Positions 54,312 to 64,000 are shown, numbered from the stretch's first letter. The stretch is DNA of 64,000 nt from Ensifer adhaerens (GCF_002007205.1 NZ_LAZS01000005.1:868001-932000), one strand, 5' to 3'. Notes: a model not told the origin generated them from the letters alone. Numbers and translations are program-made.

Positions 54312-54418
54312 CTAGAGCGCCGTGCGTTCATACGAACGCACAAAGGACGCTCCAGCACTTTGATTCTAGAGCATCTTTCCGCCCGCAAGTGATTCCACTT
54401 GAAGGCAGGATGCTCTAG
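54312..54418 (-). repeat. 107-bp mosaic palindromic repeat, copy B
   Basis: The reverse complement of copy A (8298-8404) with three mismatches in 107 bases, all in or next to the short spacer between the two modules. Its CTAG end at 54415-54418 supplies the TAG stop (54417-54415 on the minus strand) of the PilZ gene. Relative to the gene it ends, copy B has the same orientation as copy A. Confidence 0.9.
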
Positions 54419-54720
54419 CGAAAGTGCTTGTAATAGGATGAGATCTGCGCCGCCGTGTTGGACGACAGGTTGAGCTTGATGCCGATCTTGTCGCCGCGAT
54501 ACCAGCGGACCATGCCGGTCAGGAAGCCGAGCTCCTCGCTTCTGATCGTCACTTCCTGCCCCGTCTTGGCGCCGATGTCGAAGAGAAGCTGAAAGCAGAT
54601 GCCCTCCGCCGAAAGGTCCTTGACGATACCGTTGCTGGAACCGGACTTGACGGTCACCGTTCCCGTAATTTTCGTTTGCGTGCGCTGCGTCGCCCGCTCG
54701 ACACTGTCCTTGTAGGCCAT
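54415..54720 (-). CDS. PilZ-domain cyclic-di-GMP receptor
   Basis: 101 residues from the ATG at 54720 (GAGG upstream); an open extension to 54828 overlaps the purB terminator and is rejected. The two cyclic-di-GMP binding motifs are present: Arg9-x3-Arg13 (ERATQRTQ) and Asp35-x-Ser37-x2-Gly40 (KDLSAEG). It is a single-domain receptor that may act on motility or polysaccharide synthesis. The GGDEF-EAL gene 2.3 kb away is a possible source of its ligand. Its stop codon comes from the repeat. Confidence 0.88.
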   Translation of the reverse strand: MAYKDSVERATQRTQTKITGTVTVKSGSSNGIVKDLSAEGICFQLLFDIGAKTGQEVTIRSEELGFLTGMVRWYRGDKIGIKLNLSSNTAAQISSYYKHFR

Positions 54721-54783
54721 GTGATCCTCAGAACCTGGATTGACAGGCCCTGAATTTTGCACGCAATGCGTGAATTTCCTGCT

Positions 54784-54828
54784 AACAGAAATGCCCGCAT
54801 TCGAGCGGCGTGCTCCAAATGCGGGCAT
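54784..54828 (-). terminator. purB terminator
   Basis: ATGCCCGCATT (54791-54801) and AATGCGGGCAT (54818-54828) form an 11-bp stem; the following minus-strand sequence TTCTGTT is only weakly T-rich. Confidence 0.6.
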
Positions 54829-54873
54829 GGCAACAAAACCAATGGCCTACGGCCGTCCGCTCAGTGCGGGCAC

Positions 54874-56175
<1,302 letters not shown>

Positions 56176-56237
56176 GGGCTTAAGCTTTCGTCGTCAGTGG
56201 AGGATGGCCGTGCCTCTAGCAAAGATAGCCGTGAAGC

Positions 56238-56798
56238 TCAACGCCGTTGCGCAAAGCGATCGCTTGCCAGCCACAGGCTGACGGCGACGAGTATAACACC
56301 GCCGATCGGCAAATAGAGGCGAAGTCCCATCACGAGAAACTGGTAGAAGGCGATGAGCGTCGTAAAAGCGAACTGGAAGAACCAGGTCCGGGTTCCGATC
56401 GGAGCGTGCCATTGCGAATAGAACTCTCGGTAGTCGAGCGCAAAGAGCAGTGCCGTCACTCCGATCGTGCCGAGCGAAAGGAAAAAGAGATAGGCAGCGA
56501 AACGCGTTTCCGCTCGGCGTCCGAGCGCTGCGAAGCGGGCCAGAAACAGCGACGGCGGCCAGGCAAGAAGGGCACCAGACCCGAAGAGCCACAGCAGCTC
56601 GGCCAGATGAAAGGTCACGTCCCGTTCAAACAGCCAGAGCGCGAACCAAGCCGACAGTGTCATCGCCGCGCTCCAGAAAGGCGCGCCGAAGAGCAACAAA
56701 GGCACGCTCGGAACGGACCGGGCGAGGCGGGCCCGTTTCCGGGCACCAGCCGCCGCACGCCCTGCTTTCGCTTCGACGCTGGCGGCTGCCTCGTTCAT
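56238..56798 (-). CDS. Hypothetical inner-membrane protein
   Basis: 186 residues from the ATG at 56798, whose ATGA overlaps the stop of the DUF2259 gene. A basic N-terminus is followed by about five hydrophobic segments: VPLLLFGAPFWSAAMTLSAW, LLWLFGSGALLAWPPSLF, AYLFFLSLGTIGVTALLFAL, FAFTTLIAFYQFLVMGL and LPIGGVILVAVSLWLA. Family not recognised. Coupled to the DUF2259 gene, so the two products may act together in the envelope. Confidence 0.75.
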   Translation of the reverse strand: MNEAAASVEAKAGRAAAGARKRARLARSVPSVPLLLFGAPFWSAAMTLSAWFALWLFERDVTFHLAELLWLFGSGALLAWPPSLFLARFAALGRRAETRFAAYLFFLSLGTIGVTALLFALDYREFYSQWHAPIGTRTWFFQFAFTTLIAFYQFLVMGLRLYLPIGGVILVAVSLWLASDRFAQRR

Positions 56799-57538
56799 TT
56801 CGCGATCCGCGTCGGGATCGCGATCCAGCGTCCGTCCGTCGTGCCTTCGAAGCCGAGAGATTTCACGAGCACCATGATCACATGGGTCTCCGAACCATCG
56901 TCGTTCCGGTGGGTGACGGCGCCGCCGATCTGGTAGCCGGTGGGGCAACGGCGACTTTCCGGTATGCGGCTGTCGTCCTGAAGCACGTCTTTTGCCGGCG
57001 CGCGCGCCTTCATCGTCATCGACAGACGAAAACCCTTGGCCTCCTTCAGGAAATCCTTGCAGATGCCTTCCGGCTCGAAGGTCTTTTCCTCAAGCGTTAC
57101 CGAATAGGTCTCGCGGAAGGCTTCGTCAGCCGCAAAGGAATCGTAGGTGAGCGCCAGCGGCTTGGTGTTGGCTTCCGTGATCGGATTGAAGGCCGCGAGC
57201 AGCCCGGGCGCGTCGGCCAGCCGATAGGCGTCGATCAGGGGGGCGGCGCGGCGACGGGCTTCATGGCGCGCCTTCGACAGCGGACTGCCATCCTCGCGGC
57301 TGACGGCACGCACCGGTGCGCCCGGCAGGAAGCTGTCATTGCGCGTGTCGATCACATAGATGGTCGAATAGGGAAAGCCGGAGCCGTCCTGGACGCCATA
57401 TTCCTCGAAGGCAAAGACATTGCCGTCGGCCGAAAAGCCGATCGGCTGCAGCGCGGCATAGTCGCCGGCGAGGGTCGGCGATGCGACTGTCGCGGCAGCG
57501 AGCGAAAGTACGCCGGGAAGTGCCGCGCGTAGCCTCAT
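56795..57538 (-). CDS. DUF2259 secreted protein
   Basis: 247 residues. The signal peptide ([20 protein letters not shown], then TLAG) precedes a beta-rich periplasmic domain with [21 protein letters not shown] and [14 protein letters not shown] near the start. This matches DUF2259, a predicted secreted family of unknown role. Overlaps rpe upstream and the membrane-protein gene downstream, each by four bases. Confidence 0.85.
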   Translation of the reverse strand: MRLRAALPGVLSLAAATVASPTLAGDYAALQPIGFSADGNVFAFEEYGVQDGSGFPYSTIYVIDTRNDSFLPGAPVRAVSREDGSPLSKARHEARRRAAPLIDAYRLADAPGLLAAFNPITEANTKPLALTYDSFAADEAFRETYSVTLEEKTFEPEGICKDFLKEAKGFRLSMTMKARAPAKDVLQDDSRIPESRRCPTGYQIGGAVTHRNDDGSETHVIMVLVKSLGFEGTTDGRWIAIPTRIAK

Positions 57539-58212
57539 CGATAGGCCTTTCTTGCGGGCGCACGGATCGCCTCGATCGCAGCACGATAGGCCTCGACGGA
57601 GCGGCCCTTGAAGATCGCCGAACCGGCGACAAGGACATTGGCGCCAGCGCCGGCGGCAGTGGCCGCCGTTTCGGGCGCAATGCCGCCGTCGACTTCGATC
57701 TCGATCGGCCGATCGCCGATCATCGCCTTGATACGACGGATCTTTTCCGCCGTCGCATCGATGAATTTCTGCCCGCCGAAGCCCGGATTGACGGTCATGA
57801 CAAGGATGAGGTCAACCTCGTCGAGCACGTACTCGATCGCGCTCTCGGGCGTTGCCGGATTGAGCGAGACGCCAGCCTTCTTGCCGAGCGACTTTACGGT
57901 CTGCAGCGAGCGGTGAAGATGCGGACCGGCTTCGGCATGGACCGTCAGGATATCGCAGCCGGCCTTGGCAAAAGCTTCCACAAACGGATCGGCGGGCGAA
58001 ATCATCAGATGGCAGTCGAACGTCGCATCGGTGTAGCGGCGCAGCGACTTGATGACATCCGGGCCGAAGGTGATGTTCGGCACGAAATGACCGTCCATGA
58101 CATCGAGATGGATCCAGTCCGCGCCAGCATCGACGACATCGCGAACCTCCTGACCGAGCTTGGAGAAATCGGCCGCCAGGATCGACGGGGCAATGCGGAT
58201 AGGATGGGTCAT
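57535..58212 (-). CDS. rpe: Ribulose-phosphate 3-epimerase
   Basis: 225 residues from the ATG at 58212 with GGAG six bases before it; the open frame upstream is rejected. It interconverts ribulose 5-phosphate and xylulose 5-phosphate. The TIM-barrel blocks are [47 protein letters not shown] and [10 protein letters not shown]. All catalytic Asp and metal-binding His positions look intact. Its stop overlaps DUF2259. Confidence 0.97.
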   Translation of the reverse strand: MTHPIRIAPSILAADFSKLGQEVRDVVDAGADWIHLDVMDGHFVPNITFGPDVIKSLRRYTDATFDCHLMISPADPFVEAFAKAGCDILTVHAEAGPHLHRSLQTVKSLGKKAGVSLNPATPESAIEYVLDEVDLILVMTVNPGFGGQKFIDATAEKIRRIKAMIGDRPIEIEVDGGIAPETAATAAGAGANVLVAGSAIFKGRSVEAYRAAIEAIRAPARKAYR

Positions 58213-58288
58213 GGCGCGCTCCAGCGTGTTTTCGGCGGGAATAGCACCGCCAGGCCCGGCAAACAACATGCCTGCGATCAAAGCTGCG

Positions 58289-59296
58289 TCAGCGAAGCTC
58301 AGACCAGCACGGCATGAGATCGTTTTCGGCCGGCGTCGCATCGTGAACACCGCGGGCGATCGCGCGCGCCATGGTCGAAGCGGCGACCGCGCCGAGATCG
58401 ATGAAATCCTCAAGCGTCGCTGTCTTGCCGCTGGCGCCGGTCGCAAGCGCGAAGATCAGGTCGCCATCGAGCGGCGTGTGCGCGGGCCAGAGCCCGCGGG
58501 AAAAACCGTCATGGGCAGCGATCGCCAGACGCTTCGCCTCCGCCTTCGTCAGTACCGCATCCGTGGCGATGACCGCGATCGTCGTGTTGACGACGGCCGC
58601 CTGGCGGTCGCGGAACTTGATGCGGATATCGGCCGCATCGGCTGGCAACGGATGAGGCAGGCCAAGCCCGCCGAATTCGCTCTCCAGCTCGAAGGGCGCG
58701 GACCAGAAATGCCCGGTCTCGCCGACGGTGGCGGATCCAAGCGCGTTGACGGCGACAAGCGCACCGATGGTGATGCCGTTCGGCAGAACCGTCGATGCCG
58801 AACCGAGACCGCCCTTCAAGGTGGCGGTCAGCGCGCCGGTGCCGGCGCCTGCCGAGCCGGTCGAAAAGGTCGTTGCGGCCCGCTGGACAGCCTCGAAACC
58901 GAGTTCGCGATAGGGCGGGAACCGCCCCCAATCCTTGTCGCCACCGTTGATCAGGTCGAACAGGATCGCCGTCGGCACGATCGGTATCCGGTGCGGTCCG
59001 ACGGCAAAGCCACGGCCCATTTCCCGAAGTGCTGCCTGGGCGCCGGAGGCGGCATCGAGCCCGAAGGCCGAACCGCCGGAAAGCACGAGCGCGTCAACCG
59101 TCTGCACCGTATTGTGCGGGTCGAGCAGGTCGGTTTCCCGGGTTCCCGGCGCACCGCCCAGGACCTGGACCGCGGCCGTTGCCGGCGGGTCGCAGACGAT
59201 CGCGGTGACGCCCGACTTCAGGCGATGGTCTTCGGCGTTGCCGACCGTCAGACCTGCAACATCGGTGATCAGGTTCAACGGCCCGGTGCGCATCAT
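58289..59296 (-). CDS. P1-family (S58/DmpA-like) Ntn hydrolase with NylC-type Asn-Thr site
   Basis: 335 residues with no signal peptide. [48 protein letters not shown] and [13 protein letters not shown] are P1-family blocks. These enzymes self-cleave to expose an N-terminal nucleophile. In DmpA it is Ser after Gly; here the aligned segment is [13 protein letters not shown], with Asn237-Thr238, as in the nylon-oligomer hydrolase NylC (Asn-Thr). An aminopeptidase, amidase or oligomer hydrolase activity is likely. The first of two ATG codons (59296) follows GGAG and overlaps the upstream stop. Confidence 0.87.
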   Translation of the reverse strand: MMRTGPLNLITDVAGLTVGNAEDHRLKSGVTAIVCDPPATAAVQVLGGAPGTRETDLLDPHNTVQTVDALVLSGGSAFGLDAASGAQAALREMGRGFAVGPHRIPIVPTAILFDLINGGDKDWGRFPPYRELGFEAVQRAATTFSTGSAGAGTGALTATLKGGLGSASTVLPNGITIGALVAVNALGSATVGETGHFWSAPFELESEFGGLGLPHPLPADAADIRIKFRDRQAAVVNTTIAVIATDAVLTKAEAKRLAIAAHDGFSRGLWPAHTPLDGDLIFALATGASGKTATLEDFIDLGAVAASTMARAIARGVHDATPAENDLMPCWSELR

Positions 59297-60384
59297 GGGG
59301 TGGCTCCTTCAGCGGCCGCGGGCACGAAACGGCTGCCTTGCCACTGCATCAAACGGTAGGGATTGTCGGCGCGCTCGTGCTGAGCATTGAATGCGGTGAG
59401 GCCGAGAACGGTCGGGTAGGGACCCTTGCCGGCGATCGCTTCGCTCAGCGGCTTGTCATCCTCAGCAGCCCGGTCCTTGGCCTCCTCCAGCAAGGCCATG
59501 ACGGCAAATGCCGACATCACATAGCCTTCCGGCTCGATGCCGGCGGCCCGCATTTCGTCGGCGAAGGGTTTGCCTTCCGGCGATTGCGCCGCATCCGGCA
59601 GGGTCACCGCCAGCACGCCATCGGCAAGCGGCACGGTCAAGTCGGCCGCGTTCAAGGCATCGCCGCCGAGCAAGGTGAGGCTCGCGCCTTCGCCCAGCGC
59701 ATCGCGGGCGATCACGGCGGTGTCCTGTCGGTCGCCGCCGGTGAAGACATGAGTGGCACCACTTTTCACCAGGCGCCGCACCAGGTTGATCTGCTGCTCC
59801 TGCGCCGGCCGGTAGGTGTCGCTGAAGACCGGCGTCATTCCGATTTCGGCGAGTGCTGCGCGCACGGCCTCGACCAGTTCCCGGCTGTGGATCGTGCCAT
59901 CGTCGACGAGCGCGATCGGCTTGTCCTTCCAGCGATTGACAATCACGTCGACGATCGCCGCAGCTTCGGCATTGCCACTCGGCGCGAGGCGGAAGAGCGG
60001 CCATTTGTTCTTGAGCGCGTCTTCCATCAGGATATCGGACCGCACGCTGAGCGTGATCGCGGGCAAGCCCGCCTCGGTGAGCGCCGGAAGCGTCGCATCG
60101 AGGCTTTCCGTGCAGAGAAAGCCGACGGCTGCCTCGGCGCCTGCGGCAAGCAATGCCTTGGTCAGCGTCTCGTTACCCGCCGCGTCGCAGGTCTCGGGAA
60201 TGACGACGATCTCGCTGCCGCGATCACCGGCCTTGAAGCCGGCGCCATCGATGATCTGCTTGCCGAGCGGCACGAACGGACCTTCCACCGGCGCCACGAC
60301 CGCCACCTTGATGCCGGCCGCCAAAGCCGGTGTCGCCTGCGCCAGTCCGGCGAGGATAAGGCTGGTGACAATGGATCGACGCAT
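59293..60384 (-). CDS. LivK-like ABC transporter substrate-binding protein, orphan
   Basis: 363 residues. A signal peptide of about 22 residues (RRSIVTSLILAGLAQATPALA) precedes a type I periplasmic binding fold related to branched-chain amino acid and amide receptors: VAVVAPVEGPFVPLGKQIIDG and GGDALNAADLTVPLADGVL. No permease or ATPase gene adjoins it. It is translationally coupled (ATGA) to the P1 hydrolase, suggesting that both handle a related amide or peptide-like compound. It begins the minus-strand series that runs to purB. Confidence 0.85.
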   Translation of the reverse strand: MRRSIVTSLILAGLAQATPALAAGIKVAVVAPVEGPFVPLGKQIIDGAGFKAGDRGSEIVVIPETCDAAGNETLTKALLAAGAEAAVGFLCTESLDATLPALTEAGLPAITLSVRSDILMEDALKNKWPLFRLAPSGNAEAAAIVDVIVNRWKDKPIALVDDGTIHSRELVEAVRAALAEIGMTPVFSDTYRPAQEQQINLVRRLVKSGATHVFTGGDRQDTAVIARDALGEGASLTLLGGDALNAADLTVPLADGVLAVTLPDAAQSPEGKPFADEMRAAGIEPEGYVMSAFAVMALLEEAKDRAAEDDKPLSEAIAGKGPYPTVLGLTAFNAQHERADNPYRLMQWQGSRFVPAAAEGATP

Positions 60385-60678
60385 TCACTTACTCCGCTGC
60401 CGTATGCTCCCCCCGACCGAACCGATCCGGGGCAAAATCCTACGGCCAGCCACCACAGCTTCGTCTTCCGGTGCCGCTCGCGTCAGACGCGAGGCACGGT
60501 CGTTGCCGCATGTTTTAAGGATGTGCCCCGCGGCGTCAAAGGAAAAGATGCCGTTCGTGGCGAAGAAGGTTCAATCCGCGTCACGGCCACGCCGCAGATG
60601 TGCAAGATTCTCCCTCCGGCGGGTTTCATATTTTCCGCCAGCGTCTATGTATGTGCCTGACATCGCCCGGAGAAAGAT

Positions 60679-61173
60679 GTGTTGGAGAAGACCCGGCTGG
60701 ACCCTATCAGTTATCGCGACGCGATGAGCCGCCTGGCCGGTCACGTGCAGATCATCACCGCCGCTGATGGCAGCGAGCGGCGTGGCGTCACCGTGACTGC
60801 GGCCTGCTCGGTTTCCGATAGCCCGCCGACGATACTCGTCTGCCTGAACGGCGCCAACCCGCGCAACGAGATCTTCACCCGCAGCGACAGTTTTGCGCTC
60901 AATCTGCTCGGCGACGAGCACCGTGCGCTGGCCCATGCCTTCTCCGGCCGCGACCAACTCGACATGGACCTGCGCTTTGCGCTCGGGCAGTGGAAGCGGC
61001 TTACGACCGGTGCACCGATCCTCGTCAATTCCATTGCCGCTTTCGATTGCCGCCTGGTTGAAGTGAAGACGATCGCCACGCATCTGGTGCTTTTTGGCGA
61101 GGTCGTCGATGTCGCGATAGGACCATCCCGTCCGCCGCTCATTTATGTGGACCGCGGATACCACTCGCTATAA
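60679..61173 (+). CDS. Flavin reductase-like FMN-binding protein
   Basis: 164 residues from a GTG at 60679 (GGAG six bases upstream). The split-barrel FMN domain shows AMSRLAGHVQIITAADGSERRGVTVTAACS (in parts), PPTILVCLNGANPRN and FALNLLGDEH, as in RutF/HpaC-type NAD(P)H:flavin oxidoreductases. These supply reduced flavin to two-component monooxygenases. No monooxygenase gene is adjacent. Divergent from the substrate-binding protein gene over 294 bp. Confidence 0.9.
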   Translation: MLEKTRLDPISYRDAMSRLAGHVQIITAADGSERRGVTVTAACSVSDSPPTILVCLNGANPRNEIFTRSDSFALNLLGDEHRALAHAFSGRDQLDMDLRFALGQWKRLTTGAPILVNSIAAFDCRLVEVKTIATHLVLFGEVVDVAIGPSRPPLIYVDRGYHSL

Positions 61174-61288
61174 GTTTCATGTAGCGGTCGAGTACTCATC
61201 CCGACATGAGGAGATCGCTATAATGCTTTGAATTTCCGGTGTAATCCACCGGCTTCAAAGAATCGATTCGAGCCGTGGCGGAGGAGAC

Positions 61289-62218
61289 ATGGCGACAGAG
61301 GCGACAGTGGGCCTGCCGCAGTCCATCGAGGAGACGATGGCGCTGCTCACGGCGCATGACTATCTCGCCGGCACGGCGCTCGCGACTGTGCTGTTTCTTG
61401 CGCTTAGGATGAAGCGTCCGCTCTTTCTCGAGGGCGAGGCCGGGGTCGGCAAGACCGAGATTGCCAAGGTTCTGGCAAAAGCGCTCGACCGGCCGCTGAT
61501 CCGGCTGCAATGCTACGAAGGCCTCGACGTGGCATCGGCCGTCTACGAATGGAACTATCCGGCGCAGATGCTCGAAATACGCCTGTCGGAAGCGGCCGGC
61601 AAGGTCGACCGCAAGCGCATCGAGAGCGACATCTTTTCCGAACGTTTCCTGATCCGCCGCCCGGTTTTGCAGGCGATCTCTTCGAATGGAGGAAGAGCGC
61701 CGGTATTTCTGATCGACGAGCTCGACCGGACAGATGAAGCCTTCGAGGCGTTCCTGCTGGAAGTTCTGTCCGATTTCCAGGTGACCATTCCGGAACTTGG
61801 TACGATCCGGGCGGACGAACCGCCTGTTGTGATCATCACCACCAACCGCACCCGCGAGATCCATGACGCGCTGAAGCGGCGCTGCCTCTATCATTGGGTC
61901 GACTACCCCAAGGCGGCACAGGAACTGGAGATTATCCGCCGCAAGGTTCCCGGCTGCAACGCGGCCTTGTCGCGCGAAGTCATCGCCTATGTGCAGCGGC
62001 TGCGCACGATCGACCTCTTCAAGAACCCCGGCGTGGCCGAGACCATCGATTGGGCAACGGCACTGACCGAGCTCGACCGGCTGGCGCTCGATCCGGAGAC
62101 GATCGCCGACACGCTCGGCACCCTGCTCAAGTATCAGGACGACATCGCCAGGATCGAAGGGGCCGAGGGCCGAAAGCTGCTCTCCGAGGTCAAGGCGGAA
62201 TTGCTGGCGGCGAACTGA
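61289..62218 (+). CDS. MoxR-family AAA+ ATPase, CoxD-like
   Basis: 309 residues; GAGGAG precedes the ATG. The Walker A motif is GEAGVGKT (49-56), Walker B is FLIDELDR, and IITTNRTREIHDALKRRC is the sensor/arginine region. CoxD-type MoxR ATPases help insert the sulfido/copper ligand into the active site of CO dehydrogenase and related molybdenum hydroxylases. The stop TGA overlaps the next ATG (TGATG), coupling it to the VWA gene. Confidence 0.92.
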   Translation: MATEATVGLPQSIEETMALLTAHDYLAGTALATVLFLALRMKRPLFLEGEAGVGKTEIAKVLAKALDRPLIRLQCYEGLDVASAVYEWNYPAQMLEIRLSEAAGKVDRKRIESDIFSERFLIRRPVLQAISSNGGRAPVFLIDELDRTDEAFEAFLLEVLSDFQVTIPELGTIRADEPPVVIITTNRTREIHDALKRRCLYHWVDYPKAAQELEIIRRKVPGCNAALSREVIAYVQRLRTIDLFKNPGVAETIDWATALTELDRLALDPETIADTLGTLLKYQDDIARIEGAEGRKLLSEVKAELLAAN

Positions 62219-63474
62219 TGGCGCGGGCGCGGGAACAGCACCGGAACAATGTTCCCCCGCCCGTCGCGGCAGGCGACGGTCGGCTTGCCGACAATATCGT
62301 CTTCTTCGCGCGGGCGCTGCGGCGCGCCGGCATCAAGATCGGGCCGGGCGCCATCGCCGACGCCATCGATGCGGTGGCGCTGATCGGGATCGGTGGGCGG
62401 GACGCGTTTTACGCCGCACTGCAATGCGTCTTCGTGAAGCGCCATGAGGACCAGCCGGTCTTCGACGAAGCGTTCCGGCTGTTCTGGCGCTCACGCGGGC
62501 TCGTCGAAAAGATGATCGCGATGATGTCACCGCTGGCGCCGGACCGCGAGAGCGAACGGCAGCAGCGCCGGCCAGGCGAGACCCGCGTCAGCGACGCGCT
62601 GCTTTCCGGACACGAGGCCGATCGGCCGCCGCGCGACGAACCCGAAATCGAAGTCGATGCACGTTTCACCGTCTCCGGTCGCGAGCTGTTGCGCCGCGCC
62701 GATTTCGCGCAGATGAGCTCTGCTGAGCTTGCCGAGGCCAAGCGCGCGCTCTCGGCACTGACGCTGCCGATGGACCGCGTCGTGACGCGACGCTTTCGTC
62801 CCTCCCGTCGCCAAGCGCGCGTTGATCCCCGCGCTACCATGCGCGACGCCATGCGCTTTGGCGGGGAACTGATCCTGCCGCGGTTTCGGGAGCGGCGTGT
62901 GGTTCATCCGCCGATCGTGGTGCTCGCCGACATCTCCGGTTCGATGAGCCAGTACACCCGCATCTTCCTGCATTTCCTGCATGCGCTGACCGAAGAGCGG
63001 CGGCGTGTCCAAACCTTCCTGTTTGGAACCCGGCTGACCAATGTCTCGCGCCAGTTGCGCAATCGCGATCCGGATGCGGCGATCGACGACTGCGTGGCTG
63101 CGGTCAAGGATTGGTCCGGCGGCACGCGCATCGGCGAGACCCTGCATGAATTCAACCGCCGCTGGTCGCGGCGCGTGCTCGGGCAGGGCGCGATCGTGCT
63201 CCTGATCACCGACGGGCTGGAGCGCGACGACGTCGCCGACCTGGAAATCGAAATCGACCGGCTGCACCGATCCTGCCGGCGGCTGATCTGGCTCAATCCG
63301 CTGCTGCGCTTCGACGGCTTCCAGGCTCGGGCCCGTGGTGTCAGGGCGATGCTGCCGCATGTTGACGAATTCCGGGCCGTGCACAATCTTGAATCAATTG
63401 GGGAACTGGTGAAGGCGCTTTCCGGGCAGGGCTCCCGGCAGGCTGACCCGCGACGGTTCCTGGGGTCACGGTGA
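62218..63474 (+). CDS. VWA-domain protein, CoxE-like
   Basis: 418 residues from the ATG at 62218; an open extension upstream lies inside moxR. The von Willebrand A domain has a MIDAS motif DISGSMS (Asp238) and a later GGTRIGETL. CoxE partners the CoxD ATPase in maturation of molybdenum hydroxylases. Residues 105-200 are arginine-rich. The neighbours on both sides (MoxR, XdhC pieces) support this role. Confidence 0.92.
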   Translation: MARAREQHRNNVPPPVAAGDGRLADNIVFFARALRRAGIKIGPGAIADAIDAVALIGIGGRDAFYAALQCVFVKRHEDQPVFDEAFRLFWRSRGLVEKMIAMMSPLAPDRESERQQRRPGETRVSDALLSGHEADRPPRDEPEIEVDARFTVSGRELLRRADFAQMSSAELAEAKRALSALTLPMDRVVTRRFRPSRRQARVDPRATMRDAMRFGGELILPRFRERRVVHPPIVVLADISGSMSQYTRIFLHFLHALTEERRRVQTFLFGTRLTNVSRQLRNRDPDAAIDDCVAAVKDWSGGTRIGETLHEFNRRWSRRVLGQGAIVLLITDGLERDDVADLEIEIDRLHRSCRRLIWLNPLLRFDGFQARARGVRAMLPHVDEFRAVHNLESIGELVKALSGQGSRQADPRRFLGSR

Positions 63475-63500
63475 CCGGTCCGGTGGGAGGAGGTGGCAAC

Positions 63501-63833
63501 ATGCTGGAAGCTGCAAATGTTCTCGATCCGCTCGACATCGCCGAGGCCTGGCTGAAGGAAGGACGCCAGGTGGCGATCGCAACCGTGATCGAGACCTGGG
63601 GTTCGGCGCCACGGCCGGTCGGCAGCCATCTGGTTATCGACGACAACGGCAATTTTCAGGGCTCGGTTTCCGGCGGCTGCGTCGAGGGCGCGGTCATTAC
63701 AGAAGCGTCCGACGTGATCGCTTCCGGTGCCGCGAAAATACTCGACTTCGGCGTCGCGGATGAGACCGCCTGGCGCGTCGGGCTTTCCTGCGGCGGCAGG
63801 ATTCGGGTCCTCGTGGAACGGGTCGACGGCTGA
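63501..63833 (+). CDS. XdhC/CoxI-family protein, short N-terminal-type piece
   Basis: 110 residues from the ATG at 63501, which follows GGAGG at eight bases; a GTG at 63471 overlapping the VWA stop is the alternative. IATVIETWGSAPRPVGSHLVI and GSVSGGCVEGAVITEA are the XdhC N-terminal-domain motifs. XdhC proteins bind molybdenum cofactor and help sulfurate it before insertion. Full-length XdhC carries a second Rossmann-like domain, here encoded by a separate gene starting two bases after this stop. Confidence 0.88.
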   Translation: MLEAANVLDPLDIAEAWLKEGRQVAIATVIETWGSAPRPVGSHLVIDDNGNFQGSVSGGCVEGAVITEASDVIASGAAKILDFGVADETAWRVGLSCGGRIRVLVERVDG

Positions 63834-63835
63834 CG

Positions 63836-64000
63836 ATGGAACGGGCAATCCTCAAAACACTCAATCTCGCGCGCGCGGCCCGGCGCGCGGCCGTCACGAT
63901 CAGCGATCTTACCGGTGGAGTCCGCGTCCATGTCGAGGGTGACGATTGTCCCGAGCCTTGGCGCCTTGCCGTCACAAGCGCCCTGCAGTCCGGCAGAGCC
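63836..64000 (+). CDS. Second XdhC-related protein (partial, runs off window)
   Basis: 55 codons are visible from the ATG at 63836, two bases after the previous stop, and the frame is open to the window end. The N-terminus ERAILKTLNLARAARRAAV, followed by TISDLTGGVRVHVEGDD, suits a second XdhC/CoxF-type subunit, but too little is present to be sure. The tight spacing places it in the same operon as the MoxR-VWA-XdhC genes. Confidence 0.65.
   Translation, partial: MERAILKTLNLARAARRAAVTISDLTGGVRVHVEGDDCPEPWRLAVTSALQSGRA

Overview
The window is GC-rich, gene-dense chromosomal DNA from an alphaproteobacterium of the Rhizobiales, most likely Ensifer/Sinorhizobium. Evidence from the sequence: a CckA hybrid kinase beside a FliO-like gene and a DksA that starts at TTG and keeps one zinc-finger cysteine; a GAAC-N7-GAAC SOS box before recA; an isolated rpsD; split PurS/PurQ/PurL; an F1F0-ATPase zeta inhibitor (DUF1476); and mosaic palindromic repeats of the RIME/ABC kind described in rhizobia. 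The gene order dksA-fliO-cckA ... recA-alaS ... icd ... rpsD-glsA ... purL ... purQ-purS-purC agrees with my memory of the S. meliloti chromosome. I see no tRNA, rRNA, prophage, transposase or CRISPR array. Almost everything looks like core genome.

Layout. 0-3.9 kb: a cut-off membrane coiled-coil protein, a small Hpt phosphotransfer protein behind a CtrA-like promoter, a [2Fe-2S] ferredoxin, and a DUF922 secreted putative protease. 3.9-5.8 kb: folate genes folP-folB-folK. 5.9-11.7 kb: a secreted protein, a cytochrome b561 / Tat-exported molybdo-oxidoreductase pair, and a YcjF-YcjX-SixA group. 12-22.9 kb: dksA, a FliO-like gene, cckA, psuG-psuK, recA, alaS. 23-32.6 kb: an AraC/GyrI regulator, a nitrilase-fold protein with altered catalytic positions, icd, a FUSC transporter, an rRNA/tRNA SPOUT methyltransferase overlapping murI, and a HerA-like ATPase. 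32.7-41.7 kb: a cupin/MarR divergent pair with twin operators, rpsD, glsA, ttcA plus an inositol-phosphatase-like gene, two tandem MFS exporters, and grxD / basic protein / bolA.

41.9-49.2 kb: the purine genes purL and purQ-purS-purC, separated by PagL-like, MocR, DUF1127 and lipoprotein genes. 49.5-54.7 kb: ATPase zeta subunit, a PAS-GGDEF-EAL protein, an RBBP9-type hydrolase, a DUF2189 membrane protein and a PilZ protein, so cyclic-di-GMP turnover and sensing sit close together. 54.9-60.4 kb: a minus-strand chain, substrate-binding protein, P1 peptidase, rpe, DUF2259, membrane protein, purB, with several ATGA overlaps. 60.7-64 kb: a flavin reductase, then MoxR-VWA-XdhC-XdhC genes resembling the coxDEFI maturation set of molybdenum hydroxylases, cut by the window end.

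The main unexplained structure is a family of palindromic modules lodged at gene 3' ends. Two 107-bp copies 46 kb apart differ at three positions and each supplies the TAG stop codon of the gene before it. Two shorter copies cap the tandem MFS genes. The hairpin stem shared by all four copies shows compensating base changes.
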